64,000 bases of DNA from Sphingobacterium sp. SGR-19 (GTDB lineage: Bacteria > Bacteroidota > Bacteroidia > Sphingobacteriales > Sphingobacteriaceae), in contig NZ_JAAKGS010000004.1 of the NCBI RefSeq assembly GCF_011043555.1, positions 248,001 through 312,000 of the forward strand, given 5' to 3'. The position numbers and the translations under genes are program-made. The notes under the pieces were generated by a model. It saw only the letters and a list, made by a program, of their open reading frames with translations. It did no database searches and was not told the origin of the DNA. Each line of letters starts with the position of its first letter. Within the stretch, counting starts at the first letter, position 1. This document shows positions 8,571 to 17,727 of this stretch, one piece after another.

Positions 8571-8660
8571 AATTGAGGTTTGCAGAAATATACACTTCGC
8601 ACTACAAATCCTCTCAAATATCCAAAGCGACGATTTTTTGATTCTTTTTCTAAAAAAGAA
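8571..8660 (+). repeat. Solo stem-loop module of the dispersed element (remnant)
   Basis: Between rlmN and comF lies one module resembling the right end of the 445 bp element. AATTGAGG (8571-8578) can pair, with one bulge, with CCTCTCAAAT (8610-8619). The loop has GCAGAAATATA and GCACT, like the loops of the full copies. It is followed by GCGACGATTTTTTG and the terminal hairpin TTCTTTTT (8642-8649)/AAAAAGAA (8653-8660). The matching left half of the lower stem is not evident, so this looks like a decayed copy. With its T-run it may act as the rlmN terminator. Confidence 0.6.
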
Positions 8661-8690
8661 GTAAATTTGTATATACCAATTGTAAACAGT

Positions 8691-9383
8691 ATGCAAATCA
8701 AATCGTATTGGGAAAGCTTTGTATCTATCTTATTCCCGCCATTGTGCGTTTCCTGCGAAAATGTTCTTTTGTACCAGGAAGAATTTATCTGTACAACCTG
8801 TCGATTCTATTTACCTATAAATGATCATTATCTTTTCAAACAAAACGGAATAACCCGACGTCTATTGGGCAAAGCACCTATTGATGCTGGTGCGGCCTAT
8901 CTCTCGTTTTCAAAATCTTCCCTAGTACAAGCTATAATTCATAAATTGAAATACCGTAAAGACCAACGAGTTGGAAAATATCTAGGAAGGTGCTTTGGAA
9001 TCCAATTGCTCGCTTCTCCGTTTTACGCGAATATCGATGTGGTGGTCCCATTGCCACTGCATGAAAAAAAGAAGCAGATTCGAGGATATAATCAGAGTGA
9101 ATATATTGCACAAGGAATTGCCGAGGCGATGTCGTTACCTCTAAACCAAGCGGATTTTATAAGGGTAAAAAATACGGAAACACAAACCAAGAAAAGTCGT
9201 GTGGAACGCTATGACAACGTCGAAAATGCTTTTTCTTGTGTTAAACCGTCAGTCTTTGAAAATAAACACATATTATTGGTGGACGATGTTTTTACAACCG
9301 GGGCTACTATTGCCTCTGCGGCACGAACACTTGCCGAACAGTGCCATTGTAAAGTTTCTGTGGCTGTATTAGCGATAGCCTAA
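8691..9383 (+). CDS. comF: ComF family protein (phosphoribosyltransferase-like)
   Basis: 230 residues from the ATG at 8691; the longer upstream frame runs into the repeat remnant and is not used. The N-terminal zinc finger is PPLCVSCENV ... FICTTC near residues 14-39, and the PRPP-binding loop ILLVDDVFTTGATIASAA lies near residues 199-216. IRGYNQSEYIAQGIA near residues 128-142 is the other conserved ComF segment. In naturally competent bacteria ComF supports DNA uptake; in many other bacteria its role is not established. It is convergent with the VanZ-like gene, 3 bp apart. Confidence 0.9.
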   Translation: MQIKSYWESFVSILFPPLCVSCENVLLYQEEFICTTCRFYLPINDHYLFKQNGITRRLLGKAPIDAGAAYLSFSKSSLVQAIIHKLKYRKDQRVGKYLGRCFGIQLLASPFYANIDVVVPLPLHEKKKQIRGYNQSEYIAQGIAEAMSLPLNQADFIRVKNTETQTKKSRVERYDNVENAFSCVKPSVFENKHILLVDDVFTTGATIASAARTLAEQCHCKVSVAVLAIA

Positions 9384-9386
9384 TTG

Positions 9387-9809
9387 CTATCCATATATGC
9401 GTCTCCGATAAAACAATATATAGCTGAAGAGAGCCATACCTATCCCAACATAGTCGGCAAAAATATCCCACCAATCCGCTTGACGCCCTGTAGACAGGTA
9501 ATATTGAATGGCTTCTGTACCGAAGGCAAAAATACCGGCAATGAGAAATGTAACGATGATCGTTTTTATCTTAGAGGGGTTACCGCTAGCGGGTGAAATA
9601 GAACCCAATAGCAGCAATGCAGTAAAGACAAAGAAAAAACCACAATGTGCCATCTTATCAAACCCTTCAAAAAAACTAACTCCCGGCATATCATCTGATG
9701 GCATTCCCATGAGCAGAAGCATCATAATACCCCAAATAACGGCCCAAATGTAGTTAAACAAGTTTCTCAACATGGGGGATAAAAGTCGTGTTAATTGGGG
9801 AACTTTCAA
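9387..9809 (-). CDS. VanZ-like membrane protein
   Basis: 140 residues with about four membrane segments: YIWAVIWGIMMLLLMG, MAHCGFFFVFTALLLLG, IIVTFLIAGIFAFGTEAIQYY and YVGIGMALFSYILFY. The motifs FDKMAHCGFFF and FGTEAIQYYLSTGRQADWWDIFADYVG fit the VanZ-like family (PF04892), where F-G-xx-E-xxQ and D-xx-DxxxN-xxG elements are conserved. The protein is in the inner membrane; VanZ itself gives low-level teicoplanin resistance, but the role of short chromosomal homologues is not known. The start at 9809 could instead be the internal ATG at 9773 (MLRNLFNYIW). Confidence 0.8.
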   Translation of the reverse strand: MKVPQLTRLLSPMLRNLFNYIWAVIWGIMMLLLMGMPSDDMPGVSFFEGFDKMAHCGFFFVFTALLLLGSISPASGNPSKIKTIIVTFLIAGIFAFGTEAIQYYLSTGRQADWWDIFADYVGIGMALFSYILFYRRRIYG

Positions 9810-9902
9810 AGCAAATTATATTTAAAAACAGTTAATTATGGATGAATTAAAAAATAATTTACTGTAAATGAGCTTTTTATAGTTTGTTTTGTGATTTTTA
9901 TA

Positions 9903-9923
9903 GTACTATGTATTGCATAGTAC
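9903..9923. promoter_or_regulatory. Candidate PadR operator (inverted repeat)
   Basis: GTACTATG (9903-9910) and CATAGTAC (9916-9923) form a perfect 8 bp inverted repeat with a 5 bp spacer. It lies about 14 bp upstream of the -7 box of the padR-like gene, so it covers the -33 region. PadR regulators commonly bind such A/T-rich repeats in their own promoters, so autorepression is likely but inferred. Confidence 0.6.
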
Positions 9924-9936
9924 AATATAAAACATA

Positions 9937-9944
9937 TATCTTTG
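9937..9944 (+). promoter_or_regulatory. -7 promoter element (TATCTTTG) for the padR operon
   Basis: TATCTTTG ends 8 bp before the ATG at 9952, giving a very short leader of about 4 nt. It is placed just downstream of the 9903-9923 inverted repeat. Confidence 0.6.
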
Positions 9945-9951
9945 TCATGTT

Positions 9952-10287
9952 ATGATAGCAGAAAATACACAAACCCAAATGCGGAAAGGAATACTGGAAT
10001 ACTGTATCCTTTCTATCATTTCCCGAGGGGAGATTTATGCTTCAGATATTATTGGAGAGCTTAAAAAAGCCCAATTATTAGTGGTAGAGGGAACATTATA
10101 TCCCTTATTAACACGTTTGAAGAACAACGGGTTGTTGAGTTATACATGGAAAGAATCAAGTTCAGGGCCTCCTCGTAAATATTATCAAATTACGGATGAA
10201 GGACGCGCTGTGTTATCCAGACTAGACGTAACATGGAAAGAACTTGTTTTTGCAGTGGAAACATCCCTGCTAGGGCGAAACGACTAA
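9952..10287 (+). CDS. PadR family transcriptional regulator
   Basis: 111 residues. The winged-helix PadR domain is clear: QMRKGILEYCILSIISRGEIYASDIIGEL near residues 9-37, VVEGTLYPLLTRLKNNGLL near residues 44-62 and GPPRKYYQITDEGRAVL near residues 73-89. PadR proteins are dimeric repressors that respond to small molecules or envelope stress. The short C-terminal helix places it in the small subgroup. It is followed 29 bp later by the PspC-domain gene and then the barrel gene, so it probably represses its own operon through the inverted repeat upstream. Confidence 0.9.
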   Translation: MIAENTQTQMRKGILEYCILSIISRGEIYASDIIGELKKAQLLVVEGTLYPLLTRLKNNGLLSYTWKESSSGPPRKYYQITDEGRAVLSRLDVTWKELVFAVETSLLGRND

Positions 10288-10316
10288 TAACAACATCTAC
10301 ATATATTAACAAAGTC

Positions 10317-12053
10317 ATGAATAGGACAATTATTATAAATATCAACAGTATTGTCTTCCACATTGAAGAAGATGCGTATGATACGCTACGATCGTATATG
10401 ATTGATATTAAAAAGCATTTTGGAAATACAGCTGAAAGCAAAGAGATACTGGAAGATATTGAAAATCGCATTGCGGAAATGTTTAATGAGCGTATCCAAA
10501 CAGGACGTAAGGAAGTCATCAATTTGGATGATGTTCAACGGGTCATTGAGCAGATGGGGCGTGTAAGCGACTTTGAAGAAAGCGAGGGAACACCGGTAGA
10601 AGAGGACTTTCGTCATGAGCAGCGGGCGGCACAACCACCCCATGTAGAATATGTCGGTAAAAAATTGATGCGCGATCCGGATGACAAAATGTTGGGCGGG
10701 GTTTGTAGTGGGCTGGCACGTTATTTCGGTATAGAGCCCATTTGGATACGTATTCTATTGGTGCTTTTCTTCTTACTTGGCGGTTCGGGTGTTTTGGCAT
10801 ATATTATACTTTGGATTGTAATGCCTATCGCAGAAACCCGTGCCGATAAAATGGCCATGCGCGGTGAGGAACCAAATTTACAGAACTTTAAAAAATCCTT
10901 TGATGAAGAAGCGAAGAGTTTTTCCGAAACTTTTTCTGGTACCGGTGAGCGTATCGGCCGCGGCGCACGGACAGCCGGAAATCTATTGAGCGGTTGTTTA
11001 GGTCTGATCGGGAAAATGATTGCATGGGTTATGTTGATTTTCGCAGGCTTAAATTTATTAGGATTGTTCATCTTTTATGTGTTTAATATGATGAACTTCT
11101 TTGGACTTGAAAACCCGATGTTCTTTCCGCCGTTGAAAGGATTGGCAACCAATGATGCTATTATTGCATTGACTTTTGGCTTTCTGGCGATTGCTATACC
11201 ATTTTTTGCCTTGTTTTTTTGGCTTACACGCATCTTGTTTAAAACTGACAAATTAAATAGCTATCTGTCGTTGACCATGTTTGCTGCTTGGATCGTATCC
11301 ATCGTGGGGATCGTCTACTATTGTATAGCCGCCTCGCAAGATTTTCGGGAAAAGAGTACTATCAATGTGCAAAAAAGCATACAACCGCAGGAAGTCTACT
11401 ATTTTACGGAGAAAGATATCCGCGTCCTGGATGCTAGTGAGCAAGACTCCCTAAAATCAAAATTTAATATTCAGCTGGATGGACAGGACTTGCGGAACTA
11501 CCTGCATCGTGATATCAGCATCTACTTTGAAAATATCGATTCACTGAGCCAGCCCTATATACAATATAGTTATTCTGCCAAAGGAAAAACCTATCAATTG
11601 GCTTCTGACCGCGCACATAATATCGCTTATGAGGCTATCCAAGAAGATAAGACTCTTTTGTTCCCTAGTCATTTTTTGTTGAAGAAAAATGCGCTGGATA
11701 GAGATCAGCAAGTGGCGGTGACCGTATATCTCCCCCAGGGTGCTAAGGTAGTACTTCAAAGAGAAATAGAACATAAAATTCGGGACATTTCTTATTGGGA
11801 GTGTCGCAACAACTATCCTAATGAAAATCAACAGAAGTACACAGAGTGGACAATGACTAATGTCGGGTTACGGTGTGCACAACCACCAAAGCCAAAAGAA
11901 GAAGAGGAAGAGAACGTGAAGTCCAGAACGGAAGCTTTATCGGATGGCGTAGAGGTAAAGCCAGACTCTGTCATCCGTATTGACGGTTCCAATGTAACCA
12001 TTGAAGTGAAAGACAACAACGTAAAAATCAATACTAAAAAAGAAGAAAGTTAA
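10317..12053 (+). CDS. PspC-domain membrane protein
   Basis: 578 residues from the ATG at 10317 (an upstream in-frame start overlaps padR and is not needed). Residues 1-95 form a soluble charged region with EILEDIENRIAEMFNERI, probably helical. The PspC domain spans about 118-185: KKLMRDPDDKMLGGVCSGLARYFG followed by a membrane segment ILLVLFFLLGGSGVLAYIIL. Three further membrane segments follow near residues 235-350, then a long C-terminal extracytoplasmic beta-like domain and a charged tail. PspC domains take part in envelope stress sensing. It lies between padR and an outer-membrane protein gene, with 3 bp to the latter, which supports an envelope-stress operon. Confidence 0.82.
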   Translation: MNRTIIININSIVFHIEEDAYDTLRSYMIDIKKHFGNTAESKEILEDIENRIAEMFNERIQTGRKEVINLDDVQRVIEQMGRVSDFEESEGTPVEEDFRHEQRAAQPPHVEYVGKKLMRDPDDKMLGGVCSGLARYFGIEPIWIRILLVLFFLLGGSGVLAYIILWIVMPIAETRADKMAMRGEEPNLQNFKKSFDEEAKSFSETFSGTGERIGRGARTAGNLLSGCLGLIGKMIAWVMLIFAGLNLLGLFIFYVFNMMNFFGLENPMFFPPLKGLATNDAIIALTFGFLAIAIPFFALFFWLTRILFKTDKLNSYLSLTMFAAWIVSIVGIVYYCIAASQDFREKSTINVQKSIQPQEVYYFTEKDIRVLDASEQDSLKSKFNIQLDGQDLRNYLHRDISIYFENIDSLSQPYIQYSYSAKGKTYQLASDRAHNIAYEAIQEDKTLLFPSHFLLKKNALDRDQQVAVTVYLPQGAKVVLQREIEHKIRDISYWECRNNYPNENQQKYTEWTMTNVGLRCAQPPKPKEEEEENVKSRTEALSDGVEVKPDSVIRIDGSNVTIEVKDNNVKINTKKEES

Positions 12054-12056
12054 TAT

Positions 12057-14465
12057 ATGCGCATTATTTTAAATGTATGTTTTCTCCTCGTTACTGTATT
12101 TACAGCACAGGCCCAACAAGGGGAAGTAAGCGGTCGTGTTTTTAATGAACAGCAAGAACCGATAGCAAATGTGTCAATTTACTTATTGACGGCAAAAGTA
12201 GGAGCCCTCATCAAAACAGAGGTAACCGATGAACATGGACGATACGTCATAAAAAATGTATCCCCTGGTGAATTTGTGGTGCAGGCTTCATCTGTAGGAT
12301 ACGAAACAAGCAAATCTTCTTTATTAAAGGTAGCAAGTCAATCTGTTACCGTAGACGATATAATATTAAAACCCGAATCGCAAGCAATCGACGCTGTAAC
12401 GGTGGAAGGACAGGTGCCCCTCGTTCAACAACGGGATGGAAAGCTGATCTTGAACGTGGAAAATTCTACGTTGGCAGCAGGTAATAATGCGTTAGAAGTG
12501 GTGCGACGTGCTCCGGGAGTAAGCGTTGACAAGGATGAGAATCTCCAGTTAATGGGACAACAAGGTGTAAATGTAACGATTGATGGCAGGCAAACATATA
12601 TGAGTGGCGAACAGCTGTCGACCTTTCTTAAATCCATGAACGGCGACCAGATTAAAAGTGTGGAAGTCAGTACGATAAGAAGTGCGAAGGAAGATGCGGA
12701 GGGAACGGTGGGCACCATTAACATTGTTTTGAAAAAGAACAGACTAGAAGGTTTCAACGGGTCGTTTCTTGCCAGTGGGGCACATGGTAAGCATGCCCGG
12801 GGGAATTCGTCACTGAACCTCAGTTATAAGAAAAACAACACGACTGTTTTCGGAACGTATGGTTTCACTCGGAATAAGAGGCAATTTGATTTGGGGTTGG
12901 AGCGAAAAATTCCTTCTGAAGAGGTCGGTGACCGGGTTTTCGATCAAGACGCTAGCTTGGTGGAAACTAATAAAACCCACAATTACCGAATAGGGATAGA
13001 ACAGAAGACATCCGAAAGGAACACCATGCTATTGCAATTTTCTGGCGATAATGATAGGGAAAGCTCCGTAAACGCGAGTTTGACCAATATTGGTCCAGAG
13101 TTGGGTCTTGTTGACTCGGTACTACGTACGGTAACGAATAGTAGAACGCCTTTCAATCGGTACTCCGTGAACTTTAACAACGAACTTCAGCTGGATACAT
13201 TAGGCGGAAAATTGATATTTGATTTTGATTGGACAGCATTTCGCAATGATGCCGATATTGATTACGACTATAAAACCTATCTTCCAGACGGGAATCTGTC
13301 TTATGCTCCCGAAAAATGGCGGACGGGGATGCCGGTCGATATCGATATTTATGTTGGGAAAATCGATTTTATAAAAAAATTGGGTAAGGGAAAGCTAGAA
13401 TCGGGACTAAAATATAGTCGCGTAAAATCAGATAATAATTTAGCTTTTGAAAGATTTGTCGATAATACCTGGGAAGATTTTGAGGGGCGTCAAAATCATT
13501 TTATCTACACGGAGGAGATTGCTGCAGGCTATTTGGATTATAACCGCTCTTTCGGAGCAACCGATATCAAGTTAGGTGTCCGCGCAGAGTATACGTTTTC
13601 GGATGCCCATTCGGTCACCAACGGCGTAACCAATAAACGTGACTATTTAGACTTTTTTCCCTCAGCGAGCATCTCTCACGCGGTTAACGAAAACAACATT
13701 ATTTCTTTAAGTTACGCGCGAAAGATCTCGAGACCAAACTATCGCTATTTGAATCCCATGCCCTATTATATAGATAAGTTTACCTTTATGTTAGGGAATC
13801 CGTATCTCCGACCTCAGTACACAGATGGATTTACATTAAATTATACGCTCTACAAAATGTTCAATATAACACTGGGTACGGATATTACGAACGACGCTAT
13901 GGTTGAAAGCATGGGGCAAGATGATATTAAAGGCGAGTCCTGGGTGACGCGCGAAAACCTTGCCAGAACAGTGACTTCCTATCTGAATATCAACGCGCCA
14001 TTTAGAATAGGAAAAATTTGGACAATGAACAATAACCTGACAACGATCTATATGCATTTTAACGGGCCGATAGCTGGAGAATATGCTGACCTAGGTTCTG
14101 TTTTCTTTCAAGGTCGTAGTACGAACAATTTTAAGCTGACCAAGGCACTTTCTGCGGAGTTGGCCGTTGATTACAATAGCCCATTCCTCTATAATATTTA
14201 TAAAATTCATGCACGCTGGGGAACGGATATAGGTATCAATTATAATTTCAAAGACGAGCGAAACTCGCTGAAATTGGCAGCAACAGATATTTTCCGAACA
14301 CAACAAAATAACGTATCGACAGATTTTGGCCAGTTCAACTCCATGATCCGGCAGTACAATGACAATCAAACCGTTCGATTAACGTATACCTATAAATTCG
14401 GTAATTTGAAACAACAGATCAGAAAAAGAGACTCCGAATCTGAAGAAGCAAGCCGCGCCCGGTAG
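12057..14465 (+). CDS. Outer-membrane beta-barrel receptor with carboxypeptidase-regulatory-like domain
   Basis: 802 residues. Signal peptide RIILNVCFLLVTVFTAQAQQ is followed by a CarboxypepD_reg-like domain at about residues 22-105 (GEVSGRVFNEQQEPIANVSIYL), a plug-like region near 110-225 (NALEVVRRAPGVSVDKD, NVTIDGRQTYM, VEVSTIRSAKEDAEGTVGTI) and a long barrel rich in alternating aromatic strands ending in TYKFGNLKQQ. It matches the TonB-receptor-related outer membrane protein family of Bacteroidota (OMP_b-brl_3 type). No TonB box of the SusC kind is seen. It is the last gene of the padR operon. Ligand unknown. Confidence 0.85.
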   Translation: MRIILNVCFLLVTVFTAQAQQGEVSGRVFNEQQEPIANVSIYLLTAKVGALIKTEVTDEHGRYVIKNVSPGEFVVQASSVGYETSKSSLLKVASQSVTVDDIILKPESQAIDAVTVEGQVPLVQQRDGKLILNVENSTLAAGNNALEVVRRAPGVSVDKDENLQLMGQQGVNVTIDGRQTYMSGEQLSTFLKSMNGDQIKSVEVSTIRSAKEDAEGTVGTINIVLKKNRLEGFNGSFLASGAHGKHARGNSSLNLSYKKNNTTVFGTYGFTRNKRQFDLGLERKIPSEEVGDRVFDQDASLVETNKTHNYRIGIEQKTSERNTMLLQFSGDNDRESSVNASLTNIGPELGLVDSVLRTVTNSRTPFNRYSVNFNNELQLDTLGGKLIFDFDWTAFRNDADIDYDYKTYLPDGNLSYAPEKWRTGMPVDIDIYVGKIDFIKKLGKGKLESGLKYSRVKSDNNLAFERFVDNTWEDFEGRQNHFIYTEEIAAGYLDYNRSFGATDIKLGVRAEYTFSDAHSVTNGVTNKRDYLDFFPSASISHAVNENNIISLSYARKISRPNYRYLNPMPYYIDKFTFMLGNPYLRPQYTDGFTLNYTLYKMFNITLGTDITNDAMVESMGQDDIKGESWVTRENLARTVTSYLNINAPFRIGKIWTMNNNLTTIYMHFNGPIAGEYADLGSVFFQGRSTNNFKLTKALSAELAVDYNSPFLYNIYKIHARWGTDIGINYNFKDERNSLKLAATDIFRTQQNNVSTDFGQFNSMIRQYNDNQTVRLTYTYKFGNLKQQIRKRDSESEEASRAR

Positions 14466-14528
14466 GTCAATAAACCAAACTCCTAAAAAATTGTTATCTT
14501 GTATGGGTTTAAAATAAAAAATATACAA

Positions 14529-15356
14529 ATGAAACGATTACTTCTTTTTTCTTTAGGAGCGGCATTGTCTACGACGGCATTTGGCCAGCATCAATTAACG
14601 GAATTGTGGGAAACGAAAAATTTACCGGTTCCCGAGTCTGTGCTTTATCATGCCGGAAATGATGTTTTATACGTGTCATTGATTGACGGAGACGGTGCGA
14701 CAAAAGATGGACAAGGAGGCGTTGCTGTGTTAAATTTAGATGGTAGCGTAAAAGATCAAAATTGGGTAACGGGAATGAACGCGCCCAAAGGAATGGCTAG
14801 TTACAAAGATTTTTTATATGTGGCTGATATCACCGCTGTTGCGGTTGTTGATCTGGTGACGGGTAATGTCGTTAACGAAATTGAGTTCCCCGGAGCTGTT
14901 TTCCTGAACGATGTGACGGTCGATGATAACGGTGTTGTCTATGTATCAGACACCCGCACGGGGACTATTTACCAGATGCGAAACAACAAGCCAACGGTGT
15001 TTCTGGAAAATGCGCCGAATGCCAACGGGTTGAAATTTATAAAAGGAAACCTCTATGCTTTGGTAGGACCAGAATTATGGAAGATCGATGCTAACAAGAA
15101 AAGTACTGTTATTGCGAAAGGGTTTGAACTGGGAGGTGACGGATTGGAACCGATAGGTAACGATGGGGACCTTCTCGTTACATGTTGGGGAGGCTTGGTA
15201 TACTATGTAAAGGCGGATGGCTCTTCCGAGAAGTTGATGGATGTGCGCGGGAAGATGAACACCGCAGATTTGGGTATACACCCAGAGACAAATACGATAT
15301 ACATTCCTACGTTTAACAGCAATAGCGTCAAAGCTATTAAGCTCGATAAAAAGTAA
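14529..15356 (+). CDS. SMP-30/gluconolactonase-like beta-propeller protein, secreted
   Basis: 275 residues from the ATG at 14529, which begins a signal peptide [20 protein letters not shown]. The rest contains propeller blade repeats: [93 protein letters not shown]. The pattern E..N.D..G.D of divalent-metal ligands in SMP-30 enzymes is partly visible (ESV, NDV, NGL, GDGL). It may be a periplasmic lactonase or only a propeller binding protein. It lies 63 bp after the receptor and 5 bp before the GH95 gene, suggesting cotranscription with GH95. Confidence 0.75.
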   Translation: MKRLLLFSLGAALSTTAFGQHQLTELWETKNLPVPESVLYHAGNDVLYVSLIDGDGATKDGQGGVAVLNLDGSVKDQNWVTGMNAPKGMASYKDFLYVADITAVAVVDLVTGNVVNEIEFPGAVFLNDVTVDDNGVVYVSDTRTGTIYQMRNNKPTVFLENAPNANGLKFIKGNLYALVGPELWKIDANKKSTVIAKGFELGGDGLEPIGNDGDLLVTCWGGLVYYVKADGSSEKLMDVRGKMNTADLGIHPETNTIYIPTFNSNSVKAIKLDKK

Positions 15357-15361
15357 AAAGG

Positions 15362-17683
15362 TTGAAAGTCATAAATGTGATCATCTTCCTTCACCTTGTC
15401 TGCAATCTGTATGCGCAGGATTTGACGATGTGGTACGATAAACCCGCGGTCCGTTGGGAGGAAACCCTGCCTCTGGGTAACGGGCAGATTGGCATGATGC
15501 CTGATGGGAAAATTCTGGACGAATCTATCGTATTAAACGAAATATCCATGTGGTCGGGAAGTCCAGAAGACCCGAATAATGGCAATGCATATAAAGGCGT
15601 CGATCGTATTCAAAAGCTGTTGATGGCGGGGAAGAACGATGAAGCGGAAATATTGGTCAACAGGAACTTTGTCACGAAAGGAAAGGGCTCGGGGCACGGG
15701 AAGGGAGCAGAGATACCCTACGGTTGTTTTCAGAACTTCGGCTACCTCAATTTTTTGCATACGATACCCGGAGGGGTTTCGCAGTATAAACGCACGTTGG
15801 ATCTGGCAAATGCTACCGCCACAACGTCCTTCGAGGCGAATGGTATATGGTACCTGCGCGAATATTTCACCTCGTTTGACAGGAATGTCGGTGTTGTCCG
15901 CTTGTCGGCGAATAAGAAAGGTGCCATTACCTTTGCTACACATTTTTACAGGGATGAAAATGTGCGTCATATGAACGTGACTGATAACGAAATGACATGG
16001 AGTGGCACATTACCCGACGGAAAAGGAGGGGATGGATTACGGTTCGCGGGGAAAGTAAAAGTCATTACCAATGGTGGCAGCCATATGACGCATGACCATC
16101 AAGTCATTGTTAAAAATGCGGATGAAGTACTGCTCGTTTTTGCAGCGTCAACGGATTATTATGGACACCGTCCTGACGAGGCTGTTGAGCGTTTGTTGGC
16201 CGGTGCTGCTAAATGGACATACAAAAGTCTGTGGAAAGCACATCGCCAGCAATTTGGAAATGTTTTTGGTCGTGTCTCGTTACATTTGGAAGATAACCGG
16301 AACAGCCGGGACATTCCTACCGACCAACGCATCGAGCAATTTTTTGAGGATCCTGCGCAGGATAACGCCATGGCGGCTTTGTACTATCAATTCGGCCGAT
16401 ACCTTAGTATATCCAGTACCGCGCCGAACGTAAGAAACGCGCTTCCCCCAAATCTGCAGGGTTTGTGGGCGCATCAAATCCAAACGCCCTGGAATGGAGA
16501 CTACCATTTGAACGTTAACGCACAGATGAACCATTGGGGGGTCGAAGTAAATAATCTTTCGGAGTACCATATACCTTTTATTAATTTGATTAAGCGTATT
16601 GCGAAAGAAGGTGAAAAGACAGCCAAAGCTTATTATAATGCGCCCGGTTGGGTGGTCTATATGATGACGAATATTTGGGGGTATTCGGCGCCGGGCGAGC
16701 AAGCATCGTGGGGCGCAAGTACAGCATCGGGCTGGCTTTGCAACCACTTGTGGGAACATTATCAGTTCACAAAAGACGAAAATTACCTCGCTGAAATATA
16801 TCCGGTACTAAAAAAAGCCGCTGTTTTCTACCATGCGACACTGGTTAAAGAGCCTAAAAACGGTTGGTGGGTAACTGCGCCATCAGTTTCGCCGGAAAAT
16901 GCTTTCAAGATGCCGAATGGTAAGGTGGCGTCGGTAGCGATGGGGCCTACAATAGACAATCAGATCGTGCGGGAGCTGTACGAGGCGGTAATCGAAGCAA
17001 ACGATATACTCCAATTAAAGGATCCATTTGTGGTAGATCTGGAACGGCAACTTCGTGATGTGCCGCCGCCGGTGGTTGTCAGCAACTCAGGGCGTGTGAT
17101 GGAGTGGTTGGAGGACTACGCAGAAGTTGAGCCTCAACATCGCCATGTGTCGCATTTATATGGACTATATCCTGCGCACTTCATTTCGCCGGTCAGCATG
17201 CCCGAGTGGGCGGAAGCAGCAAAGAAAACGCTACTTGTAAGAGGAGACGAGGGAACGGGATGGTCTCGTGCTTGGAAGATTTTGTTCTGGGCTCGGCTGC
17301 ATGATGGTGATCGCGCGTTGGAGATTCTCCGGCAATTGCTCAAACCTGCTTTTAAAGATGAAGCGAGTTATGTAGGCGTGGGAGCCGGAACATATCCGAA
17401 TCTTTTCTGTGCGCATCCACCGTTCCAGATCGACGGCAACTTCGGCGGCTCTGCGGGAATTGCCGAAATGCTCATACAGTCGCATGACGGTTATATCCAC
17501 TTGCTCCCCGCGTTACCTAAAGCGTGGCATAGTGGTGAAGTGAAAGGATTGAAAGCACGGGGAAATTATACCGTGGATATTCGATGGAAGGATGGTCGCG
17601 TAACAAACTTCAAGGTGCGCGGCAAAAAGGATGAAACCGTGAATGTTTTTGTAAACGGGAATAAGATCAAGAAAAAGATATAG
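15362..17683 (+). CDS. Glycoside hydrolase family 95 (alpha-L-fucosidase-type)
   Basis: 773 residues from a TTG at 15362; this start is needed for the signal peptide [18 protein letters not shown]. The family hallmarks are [26 protein letters not shown] at the mature N-terminus (split here over residues 20-45), [20 protein letters not shown], the catalytic-site NVN at about residues 384-386, and [16 protein letters not shown] with the base-region Asp near 691. GH95 enzymes remove terminal alpha-1,2-fucose or alpha-galactose with inversion. It is exported to the periplasm or surface. No SusC/D pair is adjacent, so it may act on products of other loci. Confidence 0.92.
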   Translation: MKVINVIIFLHLVCNLYAQDLTMWYDKPAVRWEETLPLGNGQIGMMPDGKILDESIVLNEISMWSGSPEDPNNGNAYKGVDRIQKLLMAGKNDEAEILVNRNFVTKGKGSGHGKGAEIPYGCFQNFGYLNFLHTIPGGVSQYKRTLDLANATATTSFEANGIWYLREYFTSFDRNVGVVRLSANKKGAITFATHFYRDENVRHMNVTDNEMTWSGTLPDGKGGDGLRFAGKVKVITNGGSHMTHDHQVIVKNADEVLLVFAASTDYYGHRPDEAVERLLAGAAKWTYKSLWKAHRQQFGNVFGRVSLHLEDNRNSRDIPTDQRIEQFFEDPAQDNAMAALYYQFGRYLSISSTAPNVRNALPPNLQGLWAHQIQTPWNGDYHLNVNAQMNHWGVEVNNLSEYHIPFINLIKRIAKEGEKTAKAYYNAPGWVVYMMTNIWGYSAPGEQASWGASTASGWLCNHLWEHYQFTKDENYLAEIYPVLKKAAVFYHATLVKEPKNGWWVTAPSVSPENAFKMPNGKVASVAMGPTIDNQIVRELYEAVIEANDILQLKDPFVVDLERQLRDVPPPVVVSNSGRVMEWLEDYAEVEPQHRHVSHLYGLYPAHFISPVSMPEWAEAAKKTLLVRGDEGTGWSRAWKILFWARLHDGDRALEILRQLLKPAFKDEASYVGVGAGTYPNLFCAHPPFQIDGNFGGSAGIAEMLIQSHDGYIHLLPALPKAWHSGEVKGLKARGNYTVDIRWKDGRVTNFKVRGKKDETVNVFVNGNKIKKKI

Positions 17684-17703
17684 TAAGTTTAAGGGGATAA
17701 AAC

Positions 17704-17711
17704 TACCTTTG
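17704..17711 (+). promoter_or_regulatory. -7 promoter element (TACCTTTG) for murF
   Basis: TACCTTTG ends 16 bp before the murF ATG at 17728 and follows the GH95 stop by about 20 bp, so murF probably has its own promoter. Confidence 0.6.
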
Positions 17712-17727
17712 TCTAAAAATAAGCAAC

